NCBI RefSeq assembly: GCF_019924635.1
Contig: NZ_CP065037.1
Coordinates: 806,001-870,000 of the forward strand
Direction of reading: 5' to 3'
DNA length: 64,000 nucleotides
Origin: Leifsonia sp. ZF2019
Lineage (GTDB): Bacteria > Actinomycetota > Actinomycetes > Actinomycetales > Microbacteriaceae
Below the pieces are notes generated by a model. The model ran no database searches and was not told the DNA's origin. It was given only the letters and a program-made list of their open reading frames with translations. Positions 27,033 to 35,655 of this stretch are shown here, piece after piece; the first letter of the stretch is position 1; every line of letters starts with the position of its first letter. Both the position numbers and the translations under genes were made by a program.

Positions 27033-28451
27033 ATGCCACTCTCGACCCGCACCACATCCTTCCTCCTGCCCAGCTGGGGCGGTCGACGCAAGCGCCGACC
27101 CGACAAGCACGCCTGGCTCTACCTCTCGGTCATCGCCGCGGTCGTGCTCGGCGCGATCGTCGGCCTGGTGTGGCCGGAGGTCGGTGTGGCGCTCAAGCCC
27201 CTCGGCGAAGGGTTCGTGGCGCTCATCCACATGATGATCGCGCCGATCATCTTCTGCACCATCGTCGTCGGCGTCGGGTCCATCGCGAAGGCGGCCACCG
27301 TGGGGAAGGTCGGCGGGCTCGCCCTGGTCTACTTCCTGGCGATGTCGACGGTCGCGCTGGCGATCGGCCTCGTCGTGGGCAACCTCATCCACCCGGGCGA
27401 GGGGCTCAACATGACGGGCGCCACGTACACGGCCACCGCAGAGGCGACGTCCACGTCGGAGTTCGTGCTCGGCATCATCCCTACGTCGTTCTTCTCCGCC
27501 TTCACCGAGGGCAGCGTGCTGCAGGTGCTGTTCATCGCGTTGCTCGTCGGTTTCGCGGTGCAGAAGATGGGGCGCACCGGCGAGGGCATCATGAGCGCGG
27601 TGAAGCACCTCCAGGCGCTCGTGTTCCGCATCCTCGGCATGATCCTCTGGCTGGCCCCCGTCGGGGCGTTCGGCGCGATCGCCGCCGTCGTCGGCAACAC
27701 GGGCATCGGCGCCATCTGGAGCCTCGGGCTGCTCATGGTCGCCTTCTACATCACGTGCTTCGTCTTCATCGCCGGCGTGCTGGGCCTGCTCCTGTTCGCG
27801 GTCGCGCGGGTGAACATCTTCCGCCTCATCGGCTACCTCGGCCGCGAATACCTGCTCATCGTCGGAACCTCGTCGTCGGAGTCCGCTCTTCCGCGCCTGA
27901 TGGCGAAGCTGGAGCATCTGGGCGTCTCGAAGCCCGTCGTCGGCATCACCGTGCCCACCGGCTACTCGTTCAACCTCGACGGGACGGCCATCTATCTGAC
28001 CATGGCGTCCTTGTTCATCGCCACGGGGATGGGGCAGCCGATGTCGATCCCGGAGCAGATCGGCCTCCTGGTCTTCATGATCATCGCGTCCAAGGGCGCG
28101 GCCGGCGTCACCGGAGCGGGCCTCGCGACGCTCGCGGGCGGCCTCCAGGCGTACCGACCGGACCTCGTCAACGGCGTCGGCGTGATCGTCGGCATCGACC
28201 GCTTCATGTCGGAGGGGCGGGCGGTCACCAACTTCACCGGGAACGCCGTCGCTGCCGTGCTCATCGGAACCTGGACGCACCAGTTCGACGCCGACCGCGC
28301 CCGACAGGTCCTGCGCGGTGAGCTGGCCTTCGACGAGACCGCACTCAGCTTCGACACTCACGGCACCGCGCAGAAGCACGACAGCGCAGAGACGGAAGCA
28401 GCGGTCCGGACCTCCGGTGAAGCGGTTTCGTCGGGGACGGGAAGCGCGTGA
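27033..28451 (+). CDS. dctA: C4-dicarboxylate/proton symporter DctA
   Basis: The 472-aa membrane protein is a DAACS-family symporter for succinate, fumarate and malate. It has about eight helices, the serine-rich re-entrant loop GTSSSESALPRL, TGYSFNLDGTAIY and the ASKGAAGVTGAG substrate segment. CTGGAGG lies upstream of the ATG. It is divergent from the CitA/CitB-type system, which is the usual regulator of dctA. The long hydrophilic C-tail is variable and not informative. Confidence 0.93.
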   Translation: MPLSTRTTSFLLPSWGGRRKRRPDKHAWLYLSVIAAVVLGAIVGLVWPEVGVALKPLGEGFVALIHMMIAPIIFCTIVVGVGSIAKAATVGKVGGLALVYFLAMSTVALAIGLVVGNLIHPGEGLNMTGATYTATAEATSTSEFVLGIIPTSFFSAFTEGSVLQVLFIALLVGFAVQKMGRTGEGIMSAVKHLQALVFRILGMILWLAPVGAFGAIAAVVGNTGIGAIWSLGLLMVAFYITCFVFIAGVLGLLLFAVARVNIFRLIGYLGREYLLIVGTSSSESALPRLMAKLEHLGVSKPVVGITVPTGYSFNLDGTAIYLTMASLFIATGMGQPMSIPEQIGLLVFMIIASKGAAGVTGAGLATLAGGLQAYRPDLVNGVGVIVGIDRFMSEGRAVTNFTGNAVAAVLIGTWTHQFDADRARQVLRGELAFDETALSFDTHGTAQKHDSAETEAAVRTSGEAVSSGTGSA

Positions 28452-28518
28452 GCGATCCCGGCCTCTGATGGGCCGCTCGGGGATGGGATACGGTGTGCGG
28501 GAGCATCGGGAGGATCGG

Positions 28519-29010
28519 ATGACGGACCAGAACGCCCAGGAGCCGCAGGGGCGACCGCAGTACCAGCCGCAGAACGAGACCGGACCGGCCGGGTATGCGC
28601 CCCCGGTCCCGCCCGCCCCGCAGGGATATCCGTCCCAGCCGGGGTACCCGCCCCAGCCCGGATATCCCACGCAGCCGGTGCAGCCCGCGCAGCCGGTGCA
28701 CCCCGCTTATGTCGCGGCCTACGGCGTCGCGGTCTACCCGGTCGCGCCGCCCGAGCCGAAGGGCCTGTCGATCGCCTCGATGGTGCTCGGCCTGGTCTCT
28801 CTGGTGGCGGGTTTCACGTTCGTGGTGCCGCTCATCGGCCTCATCCTCGGCATCGTCGGGGTGCGCCGCGAGCCGGCCGGACGGGGGATGGCTGTGACGG
28901 GCATCGTGATCAGCTCCCTGATCCTGCTGGTCTGGGTGGTCATCATCGGCATGATCCTGTTCGCCGGTCTGCTGGCGGCAGGCGGCGCGGCCACCTACCG
29001 CAGCGCCTGA
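28519..29010 (+). CDS. DUF4190 membrane protein with Pro/Gln/Tyr-rich N-terminus
   Basis: The 163-aa protein has a disordered N-terminal half with repeats such as GYPSQPGYPPQPGYP, then two membrane helices (about 91-113 and 131-155) joined by GVRREPAGRGMAVTG, the DUF4190 pattern. Function is unknown. GGGAGG precedes the ATG at 28519. It follows dctA by 67 bp and converges on the next gene with a 9-bp gap. Confidence 0.82.
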   Translation: MTDQNAQEPQGRPQYQPQNETGPAGYAPPVPPAPQGYPSQPGYPPQPGYPTQPVQPAQPVHPAYVAAYGVAVYPVAPPEPKGLSIASMVLGLVSLVAGFTFVVPLIGLILGIVGVRREPAGRGMAVTGIVISSLILLVWVVIIGMILFAGLLAAGGAATYRSA

Positions 29011-29019
29011 GAGACGACC

Positions 29020-29490
29020 TCAGCGCCCGGCCGCTCCCCTCCGCGTGCGGAGGGCATTCCGGCCGGCGAGCGACACGGGGATGTGGCCGGCCGCAAGGAT
29101 GATCGCCGATCCGGCCAGCCATGGGTTGACCAGCCAGGCGGCGGCGCACGCGAACACGGCGACCGGGAGGATCGCCATCGGTACCGGCACGCCGATCACC
29201 GATTCGAACAGCAGTTCCGCGCGGCGTCCGCGGACGAGGTAGCGCGCCCAGAGCGCGTCATAGGCGAGCAGCGTCAGCGCGGCCGGGAGCGCCCACCACC
29301 AGAGCGCGCCGCCGGGCTCCGTGATGGCCGGAACCACCAGGCACAGCGCCTGTCCCGCTCGCTCGAGCACCGTCAGGGCGAGCGCGGGGCGGATGGTCGG
29401 CAGTCGATCGCGCGGCGGGAACGCCAGGAGCAGCAGACTCGGCGCGAACACCGCGACCCCGACGATCAACCCCCACGGCGAGAAACCCAC
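29020..29490 (-). CDS. Conserved membrane protein of unknown function
   Basis: The product of about 156 aa has four or five hydrophobic helices (VVGFSPWGLIVGV start, ALWWWALPAALTLLAY in the middle) and a basic tail GRNALRTRRGAAGR. I do not recognise the family. The first usable start after the antiporter stop is the GTG at 29490; a CTG overlapping the antiporter stop would add seven residues and may be the real start. It is probably co-transcribed with the antiporter. Confidence 0.6.
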   Translation of the reverse strand: MGFSPWGLIVGVAVFAPSLLLLAFPPRDRLPTIRPALALTVLERAGQALCLVVPAITEPGGALWWWALPAALTLLAYDALWARYLVRGRRAELLFESVIGVPVPMAILPVAVFACAAAWLVNPWLAGSAIILAAGHIPVSLAGRNALRTRRGAAGR

Positions 29491-29507
29491 GATGTCATCC
29501 CAGCGGC

Positions 29508-31235
29508 TCAGCGCGAGCGCGAGCGGAGCCGCGTCTCCTCGAGGTCGAGCATGCCCTGGGCCTCGGCCAGGATGCGGGAGGGGTAGAGCCCGCGGGAGCG
29601 CTCCAGGAGCAACCGGTCGCGTTCGGCGTCGACGACGGCCAACCGGAGGGCGCGGTACACGTGATGGGGCCTGCTCTCGGCCGGGGTGTCGGAGAGCACG
29701 ATGCGCTCCCAGGCGGACTCCGCCTGCAGGTACGAGGACTGCCGGACGCGCTCGACGATCTCCGGGTCGATCGGTCCGGGGCTGCCGACGACGGTCTCGG
29801 GTTCGTCGAGCACTTTGAGGCCGGTCTCGCTCAGGTCGTCGAGCAGCTGGGCGAGGAGGCGCCGGTCGTCCGTGACGTCCACGCCCTGCAGGCCGAGTGT
29901 GCGGATGAGCCAGGGCAGCGTCCCGCCCTGCACCACCAGGCTCACGACGGCGACGGTGAAGGCGATCAGGATGAGCTGCGGGCGGTAGGGGATGCCCAGC
30001 GGGAGGGACTGCGCGGCCGCCAAGGTCACGACGCCGCGCATCCCGGACCAGCCGAGCACGACGCCGCCCTTCCAGTCGATGGCCTCCTGGCGGAACTCCT
30101 CGAGGTCGTTGCGGTGCCGCTGGTACCGCACCTCCGCCCGCTGCTTGCGCACGGCTTGCCAGCGGTACTTGACCGGATGGTCGCGGAAGTAGCTGATGAG
30201 CAGCCATTCCTTCAGCACCGCCCGTTCGGCGTGCTGCGCGCGTCTTCGGAGCGAGTAGATGAGGGGGCCGATCAGCAGGAACCGGATGACGACGAGGGAG
30301 AGCATCGCGATCAGGCCGAGCAGGATGGAGTCCCACACGCCGAGGATCTCGGGGTGGTCGACATCGGCGACGAGGGTGCGGATCTCGAGACCGATGAGCA
30401 GGAAGACACCGTTCTCGAGCAGGAACTGGATGGTGCGCCAGTTGATCTGGTCGCTGATGCGCGCCTGGGCGGTGAAGTGCCGCGGCGCCGCGTGACCCGT
30501 GTAGAGGCCGGCGATGACGACGGCCAGCACGCCCGAGCCGTGCAGCGCCTCCGTCGGGGCGAACGCCGCGAACGGCACGACGACCGAGAGAGCGGTATCG
30601 AGCACAGGGTCGTGGAGCTTGGAGCGCACCCAGACGGAGACGAACCCCACGACCAGTCCGACGACGAGGGCGAGGACGACGGCCGTGACGAAGTCGACCA
30701 CGCCGGCGAAGGGCGTGCTGAGCGATCCGACGGCGGCGGCGAGGGCCGTGCGCAGCAGCACCAGGGCGGTCGCGTCGTTGACGAGGCCCTCGCCCTCCAG
30801 CACGGTCAGCACGCGCGGCGGGAGGCCGAGCTTGCGGCCGATGGAGGTCGCCGCCACCGCGTCGGGCGGGCTGATGATCGCCCCCAGAGCGATGGCCGCG
30901 GCGAGGTTCAGATCGGGGAGGAGCGTGTACAGCACGAACCCCGACGCGAAGGCCGTGATGATGACGAGCACGACCGAGAGGCCCGCGATCGGCGCGAGGT
31001 TGCGGCGGAAGTCGGTGAGCGGGACGCTGATCGCCGCCGCGTAGAGGATCGGCGGAAGGAGTCCGTCGAGGATGACCTCGGGCGGCACGTCGATCTCGGG
31101 CACCCCCGGCAGGAACGACAGCGTGACGCCCACGATCACCAGGATGATGGGCGCGGCGACGCCGAGCTTGCGGGCGAACGCGGCCACGCCGACGATCACC
31201 GCCACCGCGATCACCGCATATACGCCGAGCTCCAT
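29508..31235 (-). CDS. CPA1-family Na+/H+ antiporter
   Basis: The 575-aa protein has about twelve helices followed by a long cytoplasmic C-domain (from about 320, alternating charged helices such as KYRWQAVRKQRAEVRYQ). The CPA1 motifs ISPPDAVAATS and EGEGLVNDATALVL hold the ion-binding aspartates. It exchanges Na+ (or K+) for protons. It begins 28 bp after the TetR gene stop, on the same strand, so it may be in that regulator's transcript. Confidence 0.9.
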   Translation of the reverse strand: MELGVYAVIAVAVIVGVAAFARKLGVAAPIILVIVGVTLSFLPGVPEIDVPPEVILDGLLPPILYAAAISVPLTDFRRNLAPIAGLSVVLVIITAFASGFVLYTLLPDLNLAAAIALGAIISPPDAVAATSIGRKLGLPPRVLTVLEGEGLVNDATALVLLRTALAAAVGSLSTPFAGVVDFVTAVVLALVVGLVVGFVSVWVRSKLHDPVLDTALSVVVPFAAFAPTEALHGSGVLAVVIAGLYTGHAAPRHFTAQARISDQINWRTIQFLLENGVFLLIGLEIRTLVADVDHPEILGVWDSILLGLIAMLSLVVIRFLLIGPLIYSLRRRAQHAERAVLKEWLLISYFRDHPVKYRWQAVRKQRAEVRYQRHRNDLEEFRQEAIDWKGGVVLGWSGMRGVVTLAAAQSLPLGIPYRPQLILIAFTVAVVSLVVQGGTLPWLIRTLGLQGVDVTDDRRLLAQLLDDLSETGLKVLDEPETVVGSPGPIDPEIVERVRQSSYLQAESAWERIVLSDTPAESRPHHVYRALRLAVVDAERDRLLLERSRGLYPSRILAEAQGMLDLEETRLRSRSR

Positions 31236-31263
31236 CTAGTCAGGCCAGGGGCGTCCGGCAGCC

Positions 31264-31833
31264 CTAGCGGGCGCGCAATCCGTCGATGGCCATGGCGATC
31301 ACGCGGTCCCGCTGCTCATCGTCGTCGAACGCGACGCCCGCGATGCCGGAGACCATGCGGATGACGTCGCCGATCGTGGCGTCCTCGCGCAGCTCGCCCG
31401 CCTCCTGCGCGCGCTCGAGCAGCGGCTCGCCGGCGTCGTAGAGGGAGGTGCGGCAGCTGAGCAGCACGGGGGAGTCCTTGTTGAGGCCCTCCAGCAGGGC
31501 CTTCTTGGTGCCGATATAGGTGACGAAGCGGCGCAGCCACGCCTCGACGCCCACCCACGGGTCCTCGAGGTCCGCGGCGTCCTCTGCGGCGTGGACGACC
31601 GCCTCCACCTCGTCGACGTAGACGGCCTCGACCAGTGCGTCGCGCGTCGGGAAGTTGCGATAGAGGGTGCCGATGCCGACGCCGGCGCGGCGGGCGATGT
31701 CTTCGAGGGACGCGCTGGTGCCGTCGGTGGCGAAGGCCTCGCGGGCGGCGGCCAGCAGGGCGTCGAAGTTGCGCCGCGCGTCGGCCCGCTGCGGGCGCAC
31801 GACACCGACGTAAGCGGTGTCTGTGCCGGTCAC
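31264..31833 (-). CDS. TetR-family regulator of the divergent MFS exporter
   Basis: The 189-aa protein has a TetR DNA-binding domain (SLEDIARRAGVGIGTLYRNFP) and a C-terminal domain of the type common in efflux repressors. The GTG at 31833 is preceded by a weak GGAT sequence and matches the expected N-terminus. It is divergent from an MFS exporter across a region with two copies of a palindrome, the standard arrangement of drug-efflux repression. Confidence 0.9.
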   Translation of the reverse strand: MTGTDTAYVGVVRPQRADARRNFDALLAAAREAFATDGTSASLEDIARRAGVGIGTLYRNFPTRDALVEAVYVDEVEAVVHAAEDAADLEDPWVGVEAWLRRFVTYIGTKKALLEGLNKDSPVLLSCRTSLYDAGEPLLERAQEAGELREDATIGDVIRMVSGIAGVAFDDDEQRDRVIAMAIDGLRAR

Positions 31834-31900
31834 GGCGGATCCTTCCGAACGGGTCGTCGACGGGGTCGTCGAAACAAGTATGGCAGAAAGGCTTGCGAAG

Positions 31901-31949
31901 CGGAGGCACCCTCCGGTAATGTCTTTCTCGTAACCGGAGGCACCCTCCG
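31901..31949. promoter_or_regulatory. Paired palindromic operators, TetR/MFS intergenic
   Basis: CGGAGGCACCCTCCG occurs identically at 31901-31915 and 31935-31949, each an inverted repeat with 6-bp arms. An imperfect third copy (CGGAGCCTGCCTCC) follows. The centre spacing is 34 bp, about three helical turns. It lies between the divergent TetR and MFS genes. Confidence 0.75.
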
Positions 31950-32013
31950 AACGGAGCCTGCCTCCAATTGTAGCCCATCTCGGGCGTTCCTTCGAGAAAC
32001 GGAAGAAACCGAC

Positions 32014-33471
32014 ATGTCTCGATCCCGACCCGGCGTCACCTTCGCCATCCTGGCCCTCAGCGTGGCCTCCTTCGCGACCCTCCAGTCGCTCGTCGTCCCC
32101 GTCCTCCCCGTCATCCAGTCCGACCTCGGCACCACGACCGCCGGTGTCACCTGGACCATGACCGCGTGGCTCATCGCCGCTGCGGTCGCCACCCCGTTGC
32201 TCGGCCGCGTCGGCGACATCGTCGGCAAACGCCGCGTGTTCGTCCTCTCCCTGCTCGCGGTCGCGCTCGGCAGCGTCATCGCCGCCGTCGCGCCGTCCAT
32301 CGGCGTGCTGATCGCCGGACGCGTCGTCCAGGGCATCGGCGGCGCCATGTTCCCGCTCGCGTTCGGCATCATCCGGGACGAGTTCCCGGCCCGCCGCCTC
32401 CCCTCCGCCATCGGCGCGATCGCGTCGGTCATCGCGATCGGCAGCGGGCTCGGAACCGTCCTGGCGGGCCCCCTCGCCGACCTGCTCAGCTGGCGCGGCC
32501 TGTTCCTCGTCCCGGTCGCCCTCACCGTGACCGGTGCCGTGCTCACCATGGTGTTCATCCCCGAGTCGCGCGAGCGCGCCGCGGGCGGTGTCAATCCGTG
32601 GTCGGGCGTGCTGCTCTCCGGCTGGCTGATCGCACTGCTCCTCCCGCTCAGCACGGGAGCGCAGTGGGGCTGGTCGTCGCCGCAGGTGATCGGCCTGTTC
32701 GCGGCGGCAGCGGCACTGCTGGCGGCCTGGGTCGTCGTCGAGCTGCGATCCCTGCACCCCCTGGTCGACATGCGGCTCATGCGCGAGCCGGGCGTCTGGT
32801 CCATGAATGCGGCGGCCATCTTCATCGGCGCGTCGATGTTCGCGGTCTTCGCCTACTTCCCGCGCTTCGTGCAGACCCCCGCCGGCAGCGGCTACGGCCT
32901 CGGTGCGTCCGTCGCCGAGTCCGGGATGCTGATGCTCCCGATGCTCGTCACGATGGCCGTGACCGGGTTCGCCAGCGGCCCCCTCGCCCGGTGGATCGGG
33001 TTCCGCGCCCAGATCGTCATCGCGGCCGTCCTCATGTCGGCGGCCGGCCTGTCCCTCGCGTTCCTGCACGGTTCGCTGTTCGACGTCGCCGCCGCGTCGG
33101 GCGTGTTCGGCATCGGTCTCGGCCTCATCTATGCCGCGATCACCAGCGTCGTCGTGCAGAGCGTCCCGGCGACGCAGACCGGCGTCGCCAGCGGCATGAA
33201 CGCCAACCTGCGCACCGTCGGCTCGGCCATCGGGGCCGCCGTCATGACGGCGCTCGTCACGGGTGCGACCGCCGCAGACGGCCTCCCGGCCGAGTCCGGC
33301 TACACCGAGGGCTTCGCGACGGCCGGCGTGCTGGCGCTCGGCGCCGGCGCGGTCACGGTCGCCGGCGCCGTGCTGCTGCGCTCCGCGCCCGCCGCGCCGA
33401 CGTCGCGGCGGAGCTCGCCGCGGTCGCCGGCCTCGCCCGGTTGCAGGAGCGCGACCCTGCGCCGTGGGTGA
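32014..33471 (+). CDS. MFS exporter, DHA2 (14-helix) type
   Basis: The 485-aa protein has about 14 helices. Motif A is present as GRVGDIVGKRRVF and motif C-like glycines as GSGLGTVLAGPL, the pattern of proton-driven drug exporters. GGAAG precedes the ATG. The last roughly 25 residues (SRRSSPRSPASPGCRSATLRRG region) have shadow-frame composition, while another frame is coding-like from about 33395 on, so a 3' frameshift is suspected. Expression is probably controlled by the divergent TetR protein. The substrate is unknown. Confidence 0.9.
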   Translation: MSRSRPGVTFAILALSVASFATLQSLVVPVLPVIQSDLGTTTAGVTWTMTAWLIAAAVATPLLGRVGDIVGKRRVFVLSLLAVALGSVIAAVAPSIGVLIAGRVVQGIGGAMFPLAFGIIRDEFPARRLPSAIGAIASVIAIGSGLGTVLAGPLADLLSWRGLFLVPVALTVTGAVLTMVFIPESRERAAGGVNPWSGVLLSGWLIALLLPLSTGAQWGWSSPQVIGLFAAAAALLAAWVVVELRSLHPLVDMRLMREPGVWSMNAAAIFIGASMFAVFAYFPRFVQTPAGSGYGLGASVAESGMLMLPMLVTMAVTGFASGPLARWIGFRAQIVIAAVLMSAAGLSLAFLHGSLFDVAAASGVFGIGLGLIYAAITSVVVQSVPATQTGVASGMNANLRTVGSAIGAAVMTALVTGATAADGLPAESGYTEGFATAGVLALGAGAVTVAGAVLLRSAPAAPTSRRSSPRSPASPGCRSATLRRG

Positions 33472-33680
33472 CCCCGGTTCCGGCCCCCACGCCGGCTCAG
33501 CCGGCTCTCTCCCTCGCCGAGGTGGAGTCGGTGGCGGTCCCGGTCATGCTGGCCGAGCAGACCGAGGCGATGGAGTTCGACCGGCTTGCGGCCAAGGTCG
33601 CCGCGGAGGCGGTGGGAGCGGGGGCACTCCAGGAGTCGCTCGAGCGCCCGGCGCGGTCGGAGCACTTGGAGGTCGCCTGA
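33468..33680 (+). CDS. Possible 70-aa protein, or displaced C-terminus of the MFS exporter
   Basis: A frame with clear coding character (AELAAVAGLARLQERDP ... LAEQTEAMEFDRLAAKVAAEA) begins inside the 3' end of the MFS gene and runs to 33680. Read as a separate gene it would start at the GTG at 33468, which overlaps the MFS stop as GTGA. Because coding character already appears before that GTG, a single-base frameshift near 33380-33410 that cut the exporter's natural tail is at least as likely. Function is unknown. Confidence 0.35.
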   Translation: MTPVPAPTPAQPALSLAEVESVAVPVMLAEQTEAMEFDRLAAKVAAEAVGAGALQESLERPARSEHLEVA

Positions 33681-33701
33681 CGCGGCACAGATCGAACGCG
33701 A

Positions 33702-33733
33702 GAACGGCCCGGGTCCTGCGACCCGGGCCGTTC
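33702..33733. terminator. Rho-independent-type hairpin
   Basis: A perfect 14-bp stem (33702-33715 with 33720-33733, starting GAACGGCCCGGG) closes a 4-nt loop, 21 bp after the preceding stop codon. A weak T-run follows. Confidence 0.8.
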
Positions 33734-33882
33734 CGCGTCCGGCGCCCTTCGATATGCGAAAGCATGTAACGGCCCAGCCACTGATCTCGAACCGCCCCTC
33801 GGTATCCGGCGGGTGAACGGGTCGCCAACAATGGATCAACCCCGGCGCACTGCCGGGTCGGACCCAAGGAGGGAGCCCCGCC

Positions 33883-34809
33883 GTGACGACCGACACCATC
33901 GCCCGCCCCGAGCAGAGGCCGGCCTCGCGAGCCCCGGAGCGCGCTTCCCGTCGCCGTCCCCGCGCCGGGACCGTCACCGGGCTGCTGCTGCTCGCCCCCG
34001 CGGTCGTCGCCGTGCTCGGGCTGGCGATCGTGCCCATCCTGCTCGTCGCCCGCAACTCGTTCGCCGAGAGCAATGTCTACGGCGGCATCACCGGCGGATT
34101 CACCCTCGAGAACTACGCGCACCTGCTCGACCCCGTGTATGCCAAGGTGCTGGGCTACAGCCTGGGCATGGCCCTCCTGAACACCGCCGTCTGCCTGGTG
34201 GTGGGCTACATCGTCTCCTACTACATCGTCTCGCGGCCGCCCCAGCGCCAGTCGCTCCTCCTGCTGCTGATCATCGTCCCGTTCTGGATCGACTTCCTGG
34301 TGCGCACCTTCGCCTGGATCAGCGTGCTGGGCCGCGGCGGCCCGGTCTTCGGGGTCCTCGAGGCCCTGGGCGTCGACACGGCGAGCCTGTCGCTCGTGCC
34401 GAGCCAGGGGGCGGTGGTCATGGGCCTGCTCTACGCCTTCCTGCCGACCGCGATCTTCCCGATCTACGCCAGCATGCGGGCCATCGACCCGTCGGTGAAG
34501 GAGGCCGCAGCCGACCTCGGGTGCGGCTGGTGGCAGACGCACTTCCGGGTGCTGATGCCGCTCAGCTCCACGGGGATCGTGGCGGCCGCCATGCTCACGT
34601 TCATCCCCACCCTCGGAGTCTTCGTCATCCCCGTGCTCCTCGGCGGCGGCAAGGACCAGCTGGTCGGGAACCTCATCGTCACCCTCTACACGGAGTTCCG
34701 CAACCAGCCCATGGGCGCTGCGGTCTCGATGCTCCTGCTGGTGCTCATGCTCCTCGCGATGGCCGTCGCCGGCCTCATCGCCCGACGCGGACGGAAGAAG
34801 GCCGCCTGA
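33883..34809 (+). CDS. Polyamine/amine-type ABC importer permease, PotB-like
   Basis: The 308-aa membrane protein has six helices and the PotB/PotH coupling motif (EAAADLGCGWWQTHFRVLMP, about 206-225). The GTG start has AAGGAGG upstream. It opens an operon of permease-permease-binding protein-ATPase followed by catabolic genes. The spermidine/putrescine subfamily also includes importers for other amines and opines, so the ligand is open. Confidence 0.9.
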   Translation: MTTDTIARPEQRPASRAPERASRRRPRAGTVTGLLLLAPAVVAVLGLAIVPILLVARNSFAESNVYGGITGGFTLENYAHLLDPVYAKVLGYSLGMALLNTAVCLVVGYIVSYYIVSRPPQRQSLLLLLIIVPFWIDFLVRTFAWISVLGRGGPVFGVLEALGVDTASLSLVPSQGAVVMGLLYAFLPTAIFPIYASMRAIDPSVKEAAADLGCGWWQTHFRVLMPLSSTGIVAAAMLTFIPTLGVFVIPVLLGGGKDQLVGNLIVTLYTEFRNQPMGAAVSMLLLVLMLLAMAVAGLIARRGRKKAA

Positions 34810-35627
34810 TGGACCGCGTGACCTCCTGGATCGCCCGCCTGGTGCTGGTCTTCCTGTACATCCCGATCATCGCCGTGATCGTCTACTCGTTCAACGCAGC
34901 CTCCGGCGGCTACCGGTGGACCGGTTTCAGCCTCCGCTGGTACGGCGAGCTGTTCGGCGACACCGCCCTGCTCCAGACCCTCGCGACGAGCGCGATCGTC
35001 GGCGTGCTCGCCGCCTCCGTGGCGACGGTCATCGGGCTCCTCGCCGCGATCGGCCTCGTGCGCTACCCCGTGAAGGGGTCGGCTGTGGTGCTCGGAGCGA
35101 TCGTGCTGCCGCTCATCGTCCCGGAGATCGTGCTCGGCGTGGCGCTCCTCAGCGTCTTCAGCTTCCTGCACGTGCCGCTCGGCATTCTGACCCTGGTGCT
35201 CGGGCACCTGATCATCACACTGCCGCTGACCACCCTCATCCTGGTCGGCGCGTTCCGGACGCTCGACCCGAGCCTGATCGAGGCGGCCGCCGACCTCGGC
35301 TGCACGCCGTGGCGGACGTTCACCCGCGTCCTGTTCCCGCTGCTGCGCTCGTCGATCATCGCCTCGTGGCTGCTGGCCTTCACGGTCTCCCTGGGGAACA
35401 TCGTGATCTCGACCTTCGTCAGCGGGGTCGGCTCGACCACGATGCCGCTCCGCGTCTACTCCCTGCTCAAGTCCGGCCTCACCCCCGAGCTCAACGCCCT
35501 GGGGACGCTCCTGATCGTCCTGACGTTCGTGGTCGTCCTCTCCGTCGGCATCCAACAGATGCGACGGATCCTCGCGAGCCCATCCGGCCCCGCTTCCGCC
35601 CCCGACAGCACCACCGCACCGCGCTAA
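34809..35627 (+). CDS. Polyamine/amine-type ABC importer permease, PotC-like
   Basis: The 272-aa membrane protein has six helices with the PotC motif YSFNAA near the N-terminus and coupling segment EAAADLGCTPWRTFTRVLFP. Its ATG shares a base with the stop of the PotB-like gene (TGATG). It forms the heterodimeric channel with that permease. Confidence 0.9.
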   Translation: MDRVTSWIARLVLVFLYIPIIAVIVYSFNAASGGYRWTGFSLRWYGELFGDTALLQTLATSAIVGVLAASVATVIGLLAAIGLVRYPVKGSAVVLGAIVLPLIVPEIVLGVALLSVFSFLHVPLGILTLVLGHLIITLPLTTLILVGAFRTLDPSLIEAAADLGCTPWRTFTRVLFPLLRSSIIASWLLAFTVSLGNIVISTFVSGVGSTTMPLRVYSLLKSGLTPELNALGTLLIVLTFVVVLSVGIQQMRRILASPSGPASAPDSTTAPR

Positions 35628-35655
35628 GTCCCCACCCCCTCCCGGAAGAAGACTC

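Noticed and set aside
33380..33471. Programmed ribosomal frameshift in the MFS gene
   Set aside because: No slippery heptamer or downstream pseudoknot is evident; an indel is simpler.
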